A DNA stretch of 64,000 nt from Rostrohypoxylon terebratum. Lineage: Eukaryota > Ascomycota > Sordariomycetes > Xylariales > Hypoxylaceae. Numbering within the stretch: the stretch's first letter is position 1; each line of letters starts with the position of its first letter. Shown here in pieces: positions 1 to 11,136 of the stretch. The translations under genes were made by a program, and so were the position numbers. The notes under the pieces were generated by a model. The model had not been told where the DNA came from. It ran no database searches and saw only the letters and a program-made list of their open reading frames with translations. The stretch spans positions 1 through 64,000 of the forward strand of contig MU385927.1 of assembly GCA_022497145.1 (NCBI GenBank), in the 5' to 3' direction.

Positions 1-2113
1 TCTGAATTAATTATAATTGTTGGGTTTTGGTTGTTTTATATGGGAAAATGGGTGGTCCACACCCGGTATGTGCGCGTAACGGTGGATTAACTTATGATCT
101 ACCGAAGGAATAATTTCCCCGAAAAGACGTGCGTTTGACTTTGTTTCCGCAAGATACCTAACTGGTTGGATGAGTATGGCTACCTCATACCTAATAATAA
201 CCTCAAGGTGACGAGCACGACATCAGGATCAGGGACGAGTGGCAGGTACCAGGCATCTCCTCTCTTAACAGGGCGTATTGGAGAGTTTTCGTAATCATAG
301 AGATTCTCAAAGAAAAGATCCGGATACTAGATACTTGGCTATATCCTACTAGTTAACTATCCATATGTTATTGTAGCGAATTAGACTGTATTCATATGCC
401 TTACTACGCTCACAGTAGGCGCCTAAAGAAGAGTTGCATCGTGCGATTCGGCTGGTGCGGGTACTACCTAGGTCCTATGTCGTAGGTATTATTATTTTCT
501 TGTTAATAATACTAATATCAATTCAAGATTATGTCCGCGCTTAAAGTATCCGGGTACTCTGGTGATGGGGCGAAAAGCCTTCTTTTCAGCTTAATCAATT
601 CCAGGTGATCCTGTTGGCCGGTCGTCGCAATCCCGATATTAAATGTGAGGTCATCTATCTCCCGCGGCGATCGTCGGGAGGGAAAAGTCGTTTTGGCCCC
701 CAACGTGGCGACGAGTAATATGAGTTGTCTTGGGGGCTTCTTAGGTAGATAGGTATGTAAGTAAGTGTAGGCGAGCATCACCCGACAAACTTATGGCCTT
801 CGCGTTTCCGGGAGCTTGGAACGGGCGCTGCGTGGCCTCTCTGCAACCGCTGAAACCCATCACACTATCACAAACATAGGAAGAGGAGAAAAAAAAAAGG
901 AAAAGTTTCGTCACCCCTCAAAGGTCCGTCGGCGCCGAGGGAGAGGAGTCGTAGGTTCCTGTTCCTCAAATCTCCCTTCCTTCCCTAGCTTGTCGTGTAC
1001 ATGTAGCGCGTTGCGTATTCGTGTAGTTGTGTACTTACTACACCGATAATTAGCTCCGTGGTAGTAGAAGAAGAGAGACATACGAGCGCAATGTGATGTA
1101 CCGTAATCGTTTATGCTATTGCCAGACGGGCACGCTGGTGGGTCCCCTTCACCGGCGAATCGCGACGCGCCGTTAAGCGCCCGTCACCCATTTTCGATCT
1201 CAATTTTCTGTTCCTCTCTCGCTATCCAATCCGGATGACGATGAGGCAAGCAAGCCCCCGAAGGAGATAATTAGGTCGATCGAAGGGAAATTTTCCCTGC
1301 TCGTAACCGTCCCGGAAGAGCCTTAGGAGAAAAGAGGTGGCTACTTCTCGCGTTCCTATTCGATGAGAATTCACCTGCTCGCTAATTCAGCAATTAATGG
1401 GATCCGGAAGATGGGGATGGGGATAGATGAAGAGTTACTTAGGTACGAGTGAAAACTGCGCTGCTTTAAGCGGGAGCTTGATCTTGCATAATTTCCAAGT
1501 TATTGTATTGTATGTGGTGTGTGTACGGACATATATACATACATACATACATACATACATACGTGACGCTTCCGTTTGTAGGCACCGTTTAAATACGGGC
1601 TAGAATTCGCAAGCCACATAAGAAATTGTCGTAGGCATTCGTGACCAATTCTTACTTCTCATTTCTCGTCAATTTGCGCCAGGGCTCCCTTAGATCGTCC
1701 ATCACAGGCATACTTCCGTTCCTTACAGATTGAAGAACATCAATTTCTCCATCTCGTCCTAATCTACTTCTTGTCCTTGTCCCAAAACATATGACCCCCA
1801 CGAGAGTGAGTCTCTCTGAAGTCTCTTCGGGTCTCCCTTAATCTTGTTTATAGAGTGCCTGTTTCCGAATGAGCTAGTGGGGTTCGTCGATCGATTGAAT
1901 GGTCGATATTCGGTGTACAACTTCGGAGCCTAAAACGGTATAAAATCGAATGTAACTCTCGTGGTTGTCCGAAGAAGCATGCGGTACGTAGAACTCTTCG
2001 AGAATCTTAGGATTTACAGGCGCCATAGCTATGGATGCATTAATTCCCGATACATAGAAATTATAGGTTATAAAATCAAATCAATGCTTAGGCACTTACC
2101 CATTTACACTCTA
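1..2113. other. Intergenic, no gene seen
   Basis: No open reading frame with recognisable protein character and ATG start was found on either strand. The stretch holds a CATA microsatellite near 1530-1561, a CCTAGGTCCTA palindrome copy at 467-477, and pyrimidine-rich patches. The longer frames here are low-complexity or start at non-ATG codons. Confidence 0.6.
1530..1561. repeat. (CATA)n microsatellite
   Basis: An uninterrupted run of about seven CATA units follows a short TA run. It lies in non-coding DNA with no gene within 500 bp. Confidence 0.9.
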
Positions 2114-2758
2114 TTACGAGCCCACAGAGGTGCGATAAAAGTTGTCACCTGCACGTTCGGAAAAACGCTTGAGCTGACGATAGAACGCATCCCGCTGTTC
2201 GTCAGAAATGACCCAAGACGAGGGCTGTATCAATACATGCATCTTTGTCAGGCTAAGGTAGTAGCCACGTTGAATCTTATGAATATCCGAAGGGAGTAGC
2301 CTGGGTTTTGAATCAGGATTCAGGGTGCTATTCACCAATCCTCTACTCACCAATCCCTCTGTCAAGGACTCGGTCATGTTGTGACGATGCAAGATGGACA
2401 AAGCTTCGGTTATATCCCAGCGCATGGATTTGGGTAGGGACGTCATGCGGCGTGAGAGGTGCTTCTCGAAAAACTCCTCGGTTTTCTGGGCCTCATAGGG
2501 TCCTGGTGCGGAGGATTCATCGTATCCTAACATGTACGGTTCATAGGGTCCTGGTAGAGATGTTTCATAGGCGAGAATGGATTCTGGTAAGACATCCCAG
2601 CCTATCCGATTGACTAGCACCTGAGTTACGATCTCCTTCTTTTGGCTGATGAAGACGGTGTGCAGATACCGGCATGTTGAGATAGCCGCCTTCAGCGTGT
2701 CGAAGTCACCGATGCAAGAGAGGATACCTTGCACGATCTCCGGGGGCAGTCTTCCCAT
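2114..2758 (-). CDS. F-box-like protein
   Basis: This reads as a 214-residue single-exon protein. Residues about 3-36 (LPPEIVQGILSCIG, then DFDTLKAAISTCRYLH) resemble an F-box: a Leu-Pro start, a conserved hydrophobic helix, then the Cys-Arg-x-Leu/Phe element common in fungal F-box proteins. F-box proteins bind Skp1 and recruit targets to SCF ubiquitin ligases; that role is inferred from the family only. The rest has no recognisable repeat or substrate-binding domain. I chose the ATG at 2758 because the longer frame to 2791 starts with TTG and the F-box begins right after this Met. It stands alone, with no close neighbour. It could be one of the many rapidly diverging fungal F-box paralogues. 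Confidence 0.65.
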   Translation of the reverse strand: MGRLPPEIVQGILSCIGDFDTLKAAISTCRYLHTVFISQKKEIVTQVLVNRIGWDVLPESILAYETSLPGPYEPYMLGYDESSAPGPYEAQKTEEFFEKHLSRRMTSLPKSMRWDITEALSILHRHNMTESLTEGLVSRGLVNSTLNPDSKPRLLPSDIHKIQRGYYLSLTKMHVLIQPSSWVISDEQRDAFYRQLKRFSERAGDNFYRTSVGS

Positions 2759-3667
2759 CTTGAAGAGATCACGCTGCGTTCTGGCTTCCAAGGTTGTTAT
2801 CCAAGGACTGTAGCTGAGGACAGACTTGTGGTGGACTTGCGATGGGTGAAGCTGCCAAGTTATTAAGTATTTAAGTATTTAAGGATGGTAGAATGAGGTA
2901 ACAGATCTGATCCAGCTGGTTTGCTTAAGGTGTTTGCAGGTGAGCTGTTTGACTAGGACCTTAAGGCTTAGGTACCTATTTCGTTATATAGAAAAACAAA
3001 AACAAAAACAAAAACAAGACGAAGACATGATAGAGGGTTTCTGATTTAAGGTTTCTATCATATTGCATATCTGTCAATCATGGATTGGAACTTCCAAACT
3101 CTTCCCAGTGACTTCCAATATCGTAATAAGTAATGCTTATTTGACATCGAAGGGAAGTTGCGATTCTTACGATAAAGAAGGAACCTTGGTCCTTGGAAGA
3201 ATCATGTAGGGATGCACCTACTAGAAATCTGCACTGATGACCAACGTACATACTACAAAAACCATCCAAAGGAAATTCATATTTCTTTTATTTCTCCTAT
3301 TTCCCCTATCTTCCCTGATTATGCCCAAGTGTAGGTATGTATGACATATGTCGTCTCTTAGACTTCAATTAAAAAAACGGTTTGCTCAATTCGTCCAAAC
3401 CGTTTTGGTTTTCAATCGGTTAGCTGTGCATAACGGTCTGCATATTTAACGATCTTCACCTGGTTCAATTGACCAATTGACGGACCCCGACTCTTTACAT
3501 AGTATTTATCAAACAGCGACAGCAGCTAAACCTGATTTGTCGGACGCCACATCGCAAGGAGATAACCTTCTAGCCATCCAGTCATCCAGCAGCAGCCATA
3601 CTGCCGTCGTGGAACCAACAATTGTCAGACGGTCATCGGAGAGAAATGGAATCGCCCGAACACTCAG
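2759..3667. other. Intergenic, no gene seen
   Basis: Upstream region of the F-box-like gene. It contains a short AAAAAC tandem (about 2991-3016), an imperfect AACCGTTTTGG/CCAAACCGTTT inverted pair near 3372-3412, and no convincing reading frame. Confidence 0.5.
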
Positions 3668-3946
3668 TTATGCCATTCGTAACACTTCAAGCATCGCTTC
3701 AGACTCTGGACAGGCAGACATGAGCTTATCATAATAGCACCTATGTAGGACCATCCCTTGGGTGTAACGTCTCTTAGCTCGTTTGCTCACTGGCAGAGGG
3801 GAGAATAAGACCTCGAATGGGGGTAAGATCTTTATCGGGATACGCGTATAATTGTTGGAGGCGTCGGGCACGGGTCGAGATTCAACAGATTCAAGATTCG
3901 AAATCGATAATTCGACTCGAAGCGCTTTCAAAATGAGCCTATCCAT
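3668..3946 (-). CDS. Hypothetical small protein (doubtful)
   Basis: A 92-residue frame from an ATG at 3946. Its composition looks protein-like (a charged N-terminal helix, then a Pro/Val segment and a basic KRAKRR stretch), but no domain is recognised. The opposite strand carries a Ser/Thr-rich frame over part of the same DNA, so at most one is real. There is no splice or homology support. It may be an exon of a longer gene or chance. Confidence 0.22.
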   Translation of the reverse strand: MDRLILKALRVELSISNLESVESRPVPDASNNYTRIPIKILPPFEVLFSPLPVSKRAKRRYTQGMVLHRCYYDKLMSACPESEAMLEVLRMA

Positions 3947-3958
3947 CGAATCATCCAA

Positions 3959-5302
3959 CTATCCAACTATCCAACTTATTTGACCGCCCTAATACCTTTC
4001 GGTCATTCTCTATCACCGTCACCGTCACCGTCACCGTCACCATCACTATTCTACCGATGTATCTACACTAGGTCCTAAGTACTACTACTATCAAAGCTAT
4101 CGTGGATCTGCATCCTGCGAATGGCTGCATGCGTAGGTGCTGTAAGAGGTGCATATGCACAACTTAGCACAGAATTAATGGACCCTTGCCAGCTTACCGG
4201 CACGGCAATCTTCCCGTAGCTAACACTTACATAGTAAACACCCCGGCGACAAAGCTACCTGGGACGGTCCTGGGTCTGACCTGGGTATTTCCGTAGCTGG
4301 CAAGACAGAGTCGCATAGAACGACCTGCCAAGCTTCGAAATTGTTCGCACACTCTGCGCAGTAGCGCCCACGCTTATTCCGTGCGACATGGTGCATCCTG
4401 CAGCATTCTGCAGTCTGCGACTCTGCGGTCTGCGGTCTGCGGGGGAACAAATCTCTCGCCTCTCGCCTCTCTACTCTCTCCTCTCTCTCCTTTCCAGGTC
4501 AGCCAATATCATAGTACGACCAGCCGCTGGGTCTTGTATCGTCCTGTATCTTCTCAACCGATTGCAATCCACACCAGTCTGACCAGTCCACAACCAACCC
4601 GATGCTCGTTCCTGATTGAACGATGCTGATGGCCCCGGCATGAGCTCGATTTTGCCCCGCCTGATTCCCACGAGGCCAATCTCTCAAAACTCCTATTGGG
4701 TATTGAGCAAGGAGATCGCAAGCCGAATGCAGTAGTTGTGTGACGAGACTGCGAGACTTGACAACCTCGCTGCATGTTGTACCTAGCCAAAAGGGAACTA
4801 CTATCTACATGCAGCCATAGTCGTTCCCCACTCTACCACCACGACCCTGGCAAAGTCACTGATATATACCTACCTACCTTTTACCCTCCCGTGCCCATCT
4901 CATCATCGGTCCGGATCCTTCTACTCCCATTTCGTCTGTCGTCGTTAGATCGTCGTGATCTAGTTCAATGGCCGCTGTTACTGCCTTTCGGTATCATCAA
5001 GTCCCGTGAATTGGGGAGTCTGGTATTCCTCTTCGCGCGATCAACATTCATTCGCTTTAATTATTTCCAATGGTATACGTTCAACATAGTAATAAGCGAC
5101 ACGTAAAAGCTTCCATAACCAATTTTCGACTCATGTAGCAAGTGAAGATATCGAAAACGGGACTAAGAGAGACGGAAATTGTTGATTCCAAATTGCTCTC
5201 GCGCTTACGCGCCCGAGATCCCAATCTAGCTGGCGCATTAGGCGTCAAGCGCTCGACGTCGACGAGTCTGTCGATATCGCCTAGGTATCTCCTGACCTCG
5301 TC
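3959..5302. other. Intergenic and 5' region of the reductase gene
   Basis: Holds a hexamer tandem (ACCGTC)n at about 4014-4041 and CT-rich tracts at 4455-4500. Small overlapping frames around 4220-4790 on both strands look like shadows of low-complexity sequence. No gene is supported. Confidence 0.5.
4014..4041. repeat. (ACCGTC)n tandem repeat
   Basis: Four to five direct copies of a 6-bp unit in intergenic DNA, fading into ACCATC/ACTATT at the right end. Confidence 0.85.
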
Positions 5303-7915
5303 ATGGCTAAAGAGCCAATATCAGCCATGGCGGGTGCGTCGAGGACACTTTCAGAGCTTGCGAAAAGGATATATATCCCATTGACGGCAACGAGCCCGCC
5401 GGGTTTAGTGGAAGCGAACACCGTCGACCCATGGAGTGCATCTGGGAAATACGGCTTGGGATGGACTTACTTCAGTGTAGCCCTAATGGGGTTGGTGGTT
5501 CTGGTACGAATATGGCATTGGTGGCAAGACAAGATCCGACAGGCGATATACAAGCAAGAGGTGGAACAACATTACCGGGATCTATATAGCCTCGATCCCG
5601 AATATGCGTTGGCGACGGGCATGCACACGGGTCAGACTGGAAGACAATTCTTCCCCGAGGAGGGTGGAGGAGAGAAGAGAGACTTCAAGCCGAAATCAGA
5701 TTTCTCCGCCGTCGGTCCTGTCTTGGACACATTCGCTCTCTTTAGATGGGTGTTCTACCGACCCATACCAGATATTGTGTGGCGAAAACATCGATTCACT
5801 TTTTCGTCGCTCGCGGTTTTATTTGTCGGCTTCATCGCACTGGCATTTGTATCTTTATACGTCTTCCTCAAGCAACCCCTGTATTGGGACAGCATCCAAT
5901 ACGGCTCACCTCCAGTAGCGATCCGAGCAGGCATGATTGCCATTGCTATGACTCCTTGGATTGTTGCAACCAGCATGAAGGCTAACCTCCTCACACTCAT
6001 CACGGGAATTGGACCAGAACGACTCAATGTGTTTCACCGATGGGCTGGTTATCTTTGCCTGTTCTTGGTCCTCGTACATACCATTCCGTTTTATGTCCAA
6101 CCCGTGTGGGACGATGGCGGCATGGCCATATTTCAGACGCTATTCCCTCAAGGGAGCGGTGTCATCTACGGTACTGGTCTCGCGTGTCTAGTGCCACTGC
6201 TCTGGCTGTGTGTCGCGTCGCTTCCGTTTATCCGTAGGATAGCTTACGAGCTTTTCGTTACGCTTCACGTGCCGGTCGGATTCGTCTACTTGGGATGCTT
6301 ATTCTGGCATACTAAAAACTACCTAGGGTCTTGGGATTACTTATATGCTACGATAGCTATTTGGGTTTTATGCTTATTTCTGCGCATATTTAATCTCAAC
6401 TGGGTCAAGCCCTGGCGAATGTCGTTCTTGGTCGGAGACGAGGCAGCTATTACCCTCATGACTGAAAACGCCATTAAGATCACGATTCCCACACAAATGA
6501 AATGGAAACCCGGTCAATATGTATATCTACGTATGCCCGGCATTTCATTTTTCGATAACCACCCATTCACCATTTCGTCATTATGCAGCGAGGATTTCCC
6601 GTCGGAATATGGCGAGCAGTACAGAGACTGCATTCTGGTGTTCAAACCGTACGGCGGGTTCACTCGACGAGTCTTGGAGACGGCTATTGAGAAAGGGCCA
6701 TTTCACACATACCGGGCATATCTCGATGGACCCTACGGTGGTATGCGCCGAGAATTGGCTGCATTCGACACATGCATTCTAATCGCCGGTGGAAGCGGTG
6801 TAACTGCACTGATGTCCCAGTTATTAAACTTAATAAAGCGCATGAGGGACGGGAAAGCCATCACTAAGAAAGTGGTTGTGGTTTGGGCCCTCAAGCGACT
6901 CGAGGCAATGGATTGGTTCCGAGAGGAGTTACGCATCTGCCGAGACTCCGCGCCACCGGAGAGCGTAACTTGCAAATTTTTCGTTACTGCAGCCAAGCGA
7001 CAATCTCGAGTCCCAGCTCCTCGTGAGCGGGGTCCCCGACCCCTCAGCAATATATTCCATGATCGACTAGACGGTTTTGTAGCCGGAATTGCCTCGAAGC
7101 GTAACTCCCAGTTAATCCGGGACGAAGCGCAAGGCAATCAAGACTACGAGCGCGAGCTGCGGGCCGAGGACGAGGATAGAATCACTGCCCTCCCGCAGCA
7201 GAAGTATCTGCAACCACACCATATCCCGCCGCAAGGCCCGCCGCCTTCGAACCGCCTGTCGCCTCAAGAAGAGTCACTTCGGAGGTTAGAAGGTCGAGAT
7301 CACAGCGACACCGAAGATCACGGCCACGCAGCACCAGCCTTAACAGACGGCTTTCCCGAAGACAAGCCCAAGCGGGAATTCCACTTCCCACCACTGCAGA
7401 CCCGTCCCGACCAACAGCCCCACTTCAAGTACGCGCCGCCGTCCCCACGACGGATACCGCCCACTCCTAGCGAAGACGAAGCTTCGGGCGGTCCCTCAGA
7501 GCCCGTAATCCGACCGCCGGAATTTGCACACCTACGTACGACAAATCTGCCTCCACAACAGCCACGACCCACGTCAACGTTTGGACCGCCGTCCGGCTTT
7601 GACTTCGGATTCCCCGAGACGCCGACGGAGTTCCAAAAGAGTCTGATGCGATTCGCGTTCCCGGTGCCGCATCAAATCGACGGCGGCTGGAGCGTCGAGT
7701 ATGGACGTCCGGACTTAGGGTACATGCTGCGCGAATGGACGATGGGAGGCTCGGACGGAAGGGGCATCTTGGGGAGACGGACGGCGGTGTTCGTATGCGG
7801 GCCGCCAAGCATGCGAGTTGGCGTGGCGAATACGGTGGCACGGCTGCAGGCAGAGATCTGGGGCGACCCGATGCTGGAAGAGATTTTCTTGCATACAGAG
7901 AACTACGCGTTGTGA
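5303..7915 (+). CDS. Ferric reductase / NADPH oxidase-like transmembrane oxidoreductase
   Basis: An intronless gene for 870 residues. A cytochrome b-type membrane core lies at about residues 50-365 with several hydrophobic helices. Two His pairs spaced 14 residues apart (H245/H259 and H322/H336) are the expected ligands of two haems. A FAD-binding motif HPFTISS is at 420-426, a nucleotide-binding GGSGVT at 496-501 and the C-terminal CGPP at 832-835. Members of this family move electrons from NADPH via FAD and two haems across a membrane, usually to Fe(III) or Cu(II), or to oxygen in NOX enzymes. A Pro/Glu-rich, probably disordered stretch of about 200 residues (about 570-770) sits between the two halves of the NADPH-binding domain and makes it longer than a typical 600-750 residue reductase. 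The substrate is not readable from the sequence. The ATG at 5303 is the first in frame; Met9 is an alternative. Confidence 0.9.
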   Translation: MAKEPISAMAGASRTLSELAKRIYIPLTATSPPGLVEANTVDPWSASGKYGLGWTYFSVALMGLVVLVRIWHWWQDKIRQAIYKQEVEQHYRDLYSLDPEYALATGMHTGQTGRQFFPEEGGGEKRDFKPKSDFSAVGPVLDTFALFRWVFYRPIPDIVWRKHRFTFSSLAVLFVGFIALAFVSLYVFLKQPLYWDSIQYGSPPVAIRAGMIAIAMTPWIVATSMKANLLTLITGIGPERLNVFHRWAGYLCLFLVLVHTIPFYVQPVWDDGGMAIFQTLFPQGSGVIYGTGLACLVPLLWLCVASLPFIRRIAYELFVTLHVPVGFVYLGCLFWHTKNYLGSWDYLYATIAIWVLCLFLRIFNLNWVKPWRMSFLVGDEAAITLMTENAIKITIPTQMKWKPGQYVYLRMPGISFFDNHPFTISSLCSEDFPSEYGEQYRDCILVFKPYGGFTRRVLETAIEKGPFHTYRAYLDGPYGGMRRELAAFDTCILIAGGSGVTALMSQLLNLIKRMRDGKAITKKVVVVWALKRLEAMDWFREELRICRDSAPPESVTCKFFVTAAKRQSRVPAPRERGPRPLSNIFHDRLDGFVAGIASKRNSQLIRDEAQGNQDYERELRAEDEDRITALPQQKYLQPHHIPPQGPPPSNRLSPQEESLRRLEGRDHSDTEDHGHAAPALTDGFPEDKPKREFHFPPLQTRPDQQPHFKYAPPSPRRIPPTPSEDEASGGPSEPVIRPPEFAHLRTTNLPPQQPRPTSTFGPPSGFDFGFPETPTEFQKSLMRFAFPVPHQIDGGWSVEYGRPDLGYMLREWTMGGSDGRGILGRRTAVFVCGPPSMRVGVANTVARLQAEIWGDPMLEEIFLHTENYAL

Positions 7916-8875
7916 TCGATATATGACACAAATTACGAGATATATAAGGGAAGTATATACGATATAGGGGAAGGTGGGAGAATAAAAGGAGGCGGGGTTG
8001 TACATATCTGCATACATCATACATCATACATCTCATATCCCAGGCCGGGACGAGCGATACGACACGACATACACAAAACTTAACGACTCTGCTTCCGGCG
8101 TTCGGGATTGGATACCTTTGGTAGGATGGGAAGGGGACAAGGAACTTGGGGGTGGGGGTGGGGATGGGAGATACCACGCGCAGACGGCCAACTTGGCTCT
8201 ATAATCCATATACCAGTCGGGACGGTGCTCCCGGCGTGTATTTGTACCAGACGGGTTGGTTGGGGAACGGTACGTTGAGGTTAAGTGGTGATGTATTCCT
8301 ACCTATATACCTTGGTGTTTACGTCTTGGGCCATGAAGGTTAAACCTCGAGACGGGATTTAGGTAAAGGCATGGATGGAATTGGACTGCGTGCTTTGCGA
8401 GCGTGTCGAGCGTATACCTAGGTCCTACCTACTTGTGTGCCGATTTACTTGGGCATCTACTTAATCTACTCTGATAACTATTGTTACGTCTTACTTTCCG
8501 TGTGTGATTGATTATTTGGATACTTGCGGTTGGTTGCTCATACTAGTAACTAGGTAGGTTTAATCGGTAGGTAGTCCTGAGAAACCACCCTTTTATCAGA
8601 GTTGGTAATTGTCTACCGGTACTAGAAGGTAGTCACTACTAGGTACCTAGTAGTTGATTATCAAGATTGCTCTCTGTACACCAAACTTCTTGTGACACCT
8701 ACCTCGCATGCCGATTCCTAATGACACGTCCTCAAACATCGGACGAGAGTTCAATCACCTCAGGGAAAGCGCGTGCCTACCTGCACCCACCCGCCTAATT
8801 GACTTTATCTATTAGGCCACCCTGGATATTTGTTAGTTATCAATAAGCTTCTAAGCCTATTCAAAAAGTAAGGAG
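7916..8875. other. Intergenic, no gene seen
   Basis: 3' flank of the reductase gene followed by DNA rich in TACCTA/TAGGTA words, including a CCTAGGTCCTA copy at 8417-8427. No credible reading frame was seen. Confidence 0.6.
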
Positions 8876-8970
8876 GGCGCAGTGGCAGAGTGGTTATTGC
8901 GTATGACTAGAATGGTGTACTATCCTATCATATTCCCTTGGGAGCGCCTGTTCGAATCAGGTCTGCGTCG
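8876..8970 (+). tRNA. tRNA-Ser (anticodon AGA) with 14-nt intron
   Basis: The acceptor stem GGCGCAG pairs with CTGCGTC (8963-8969; one G-T), with discriminator G at 8970. The A-box-like D arm is at 8883-8900. The anticodon stem TATGA/TCATA (8902-8906 with 8928-8932) encloses C-T-AGA-A, giving anticodon AGA at 8909-8911. A 14-nt intron (8913-8926) follows position 37. A long variable arm (TCCC..GGGA) and discriminator G are the marks of a class II tRNA-Ser. The T arm is GCCTG-TTCGAAT-CAGGT. A T10 pol III stop follows immediately. It decodes UCU, and UCC through inosine. Confidence 0.92.
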
Positions 8971-8971
8971 A

Positions 8972-8981
8972 TTTTTTTTTT
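8972..8981 (+). terminator. Pol III terminator (T10)
   Basis: A run of ten T residues begins one base after the tRNA-Ser discriminator base, as expected for RNA polymerase III termination. Confidence 0.85.
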
Positions 8982-9418
8982 CTCTTCTTTTTCTTTTTAT
9001 TTTTGACGAAGGAAAAAAAGTTGGCGATTTATTCATTACTTTTATCTTGTTATATGAATGGTACATGGGTAGTGATAGAGAAAAGATGATTGATTTTGGT
9101 GATTGTCGAGAGATGCATGTAAGTAAAGTGTTGAGCGAGTCGGAGCAAAGAACGAAGGTTGGCAAGAGGTCAATGAAGAAGAGATGTGTAATAGAGAGTC
9201 AATTTCAAAAATTGGATTTATTAAATGTTGTGTGAAGTTGTCATAGAGATGCTCAATTGTGTTGTGCGACGGGAGGTTGGTGGCGATGACGGTACGTCTA
9301 GAAGAGGACACGAACATGAGAAAGATTAACAAAATATGGTGTTATCGTGAGCATATAGTGTTAACGAAGGCACCAGCACGGTCGGGCAAAAAGAAAATTG
9401 ACAAAAAGAATGTGGATG

Positions 9419-9547
9419 ATATGGCCAGTGAGGGAATCGAACCTCCAGACATTCCCCAGATTCTCAGTGCCTATATATCCCTCTATAACCCAACCTCTAT
9501 ATCCAACTCCTATACCCAATATATATACCACTGAGCCATCTGGGCTA
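9419..9547 (-). pseudogene. tRNA-like locus, probably decayed tRNA
   Basis: On the minus strand an A-box (TGGCTCAGTGG) is preceded by seven bases GCCCAGA, and a B-box-like T arm (GGTTCGATTCC) is followed by ACTGGCC. Only five of seven acceptor pairs form, the T stem has a mismatch, and the D stem partner GAGC is missing; a (TA)n run stands in its place. About 70 nt of GGTATA/TATAGAGG repeat-like sequence separates the two halves, so no clean anticodon arm can be folded. It is either a tRNA pseudogene expanded by slippage or an unusual intron-containing tRNA. I favour the pseudogene. Confidence 0.45.
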
Positions 9548-9832
9548 TATGCGCCGTCCCAACCCGGCTTTATTTCTTCGTGGAAGCTACTGCCGTAACA
9601 TAGCTATATATGGTTGCTTATCCGGAGGTTCACTGGCAATGGCGTGGTCATAACTTCGTTATTGCACTGGTAGGACTGTGTGAGTCACAGGTTCCTTCCG
9701 CCGACAGCCTTCGGGATGTTCTATTGGTAGGAACTTCACGACACTATACCTCAGAAGAGGTATACTTCCAGTTCTGTATCGTCTTATCTTATATTCCATT
9801 CTACCTACACATTGGACATTGGCCGTGTCAAC

Positions 9833-11136
9833 TCAGTCTAAATCAGGTATAGGCAGATGGTCGACAAGCTTCATCTGCAGTCCCAGTTGCGCCAACGCCT
9901 TCACGGCATTCTCGTCTCTCAGCCTTTCCGTCTCCTCCTTTGTCGTCAGCACAAAGTCGTGCTTCAGCAACAAGCCGCCTTCAGGGAAGTCGTATTCCTT
10001 GGCTGTCGCAGGGTCGACCTCGTCTATGTCGATGATGAGGCTCTGCTTTACGCCGAACACCGCGTCGGACGTCTCGTACGGGTCTCCGCGAACATATAGC
10101 GCGCTGTTGACGTTGGATTAGTTTGTGTTGGCCTCGAGAGTTTACGCGACAACAGACAACTCCTTTTCCTCACCACCCACACTTTTTTTGGAACAAGCAC
10201 CGAGTACCAAGTTGGAAGTAGATGACCTCCATCAATTGGACCAAGACGCAACAGAACAAGTAAACGTAAAAAAAAAAAACAAACATCCAACTCACGTAAT
10301 TAGGTGATCCCAGCCCTCCTTCTCGAACATAAAATGCAAATGCGCCGGCCGCCAGCAATGCCGCCCCAGCCGTTCCAACAGCTTGCCCACGGGCCCGTCG
10401 TGCGGGATCGGGTAGCTGACGGGCTTGATGCCCTTGAACCAGAACTTGCCGTCGGCGTCGCTCACCATGACGCAGCGCTCGCTGGGCTCGGAGCGGTCGG
10501 AGTGCTGCACGTCGTAGTGGCCGCTGCTGTCGGTCTCCCAGATGTCGATCTTGACGCCGGCCACCGGGCGCCCCGAGGTGTCGCGCACGCTGCAAATGCA
10601 GAGCAGCGGCTCGCCGGCCGGGTCCGAGGCCATGTTGGAGCCGTTGGGCAGCGTCGGGGCGTCGTGCGTGTGGAAGGGCCCTAGCACCGAGCCCTCGGTC
10701 GAGGAGGGCGGCTTCGGGTGGTTGATGGAGTCGACGAGGAGGGAGAGCCCAAGGATGTCGGAGAGGAGGATGAATTCCTGGAGCGCGCGTCAGTCCCGTT
10801 CCGTTCCGTCCCGTCCTTGGTAGGAGCTTTTTGTCCGCCGAAGGGGGGCGTGCGAGTGAGTGAAGGAGTGAGTGAGTGAGTTAGTGAGCGGGTAACACAT
10901 ACATGACGCACGTCGCTGCTGATCTGCCCGCAGCCCACGAGGAAGTTGAGGGCCGCCATCCACTCGTCGGTGCTGAGCCGCGTCTCGCGAGCGAAGTCGT
11001 GCAGGTGCGTCACCAGACGCGACATCAGGTATTTTAACCGCGGGTTCTGGCATTGCGAGTTGATCCGGTTCGTGTTCGGCGTGATGTTGTCGATGGTTAG
11101 GTCTAGGAGAGCTGGGATCCCGGCGGACGCTGGCAT
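9833..11136 (-). CDS. Intradiol ring-cleavage dioxygenase (catechol 1,2-dioxygenase type)
   Basis: Three exons on the minus strand: 10903-11136, 10296-10777 and 9833-10103, with GT..AG introns of 125 and 192 nt. They join in frame to 328 residues. An N-terminal helical dimerisation domain (about 1-110) precedes the catalytic beta domain. The Fe(III) ligands of the family are all visible: Tyr166 (GHYDVQ), Tyr200 (VSYPIP), and His224 and His226 (RPAHLHF). The final splice restores the usual DHLITALY. Such enzymes split catechol or hydroxyquinol between the two hydroxyl carbons to muconic acids, feeding the 3-oxoadipate pathway. The ring substrate cannot be decided here. There is no signal peptide, so the enzyme is probably cytosolic. 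No other aromatic-degradation gene lies in this window. Confidence 0.9.

Noticed and set aside
7467..8177. 236-residue minus-strand frame over the end of the reductase gene
   Set aside because: Antisense shadow rich in Ser/Arg/Pro, with no recognisable content.
9882..10687. Plus-strand frames across the dioxygenase exons
   Set aside because: Shadows of the minus-strand exons, which carry all the iron-ligand motifs.
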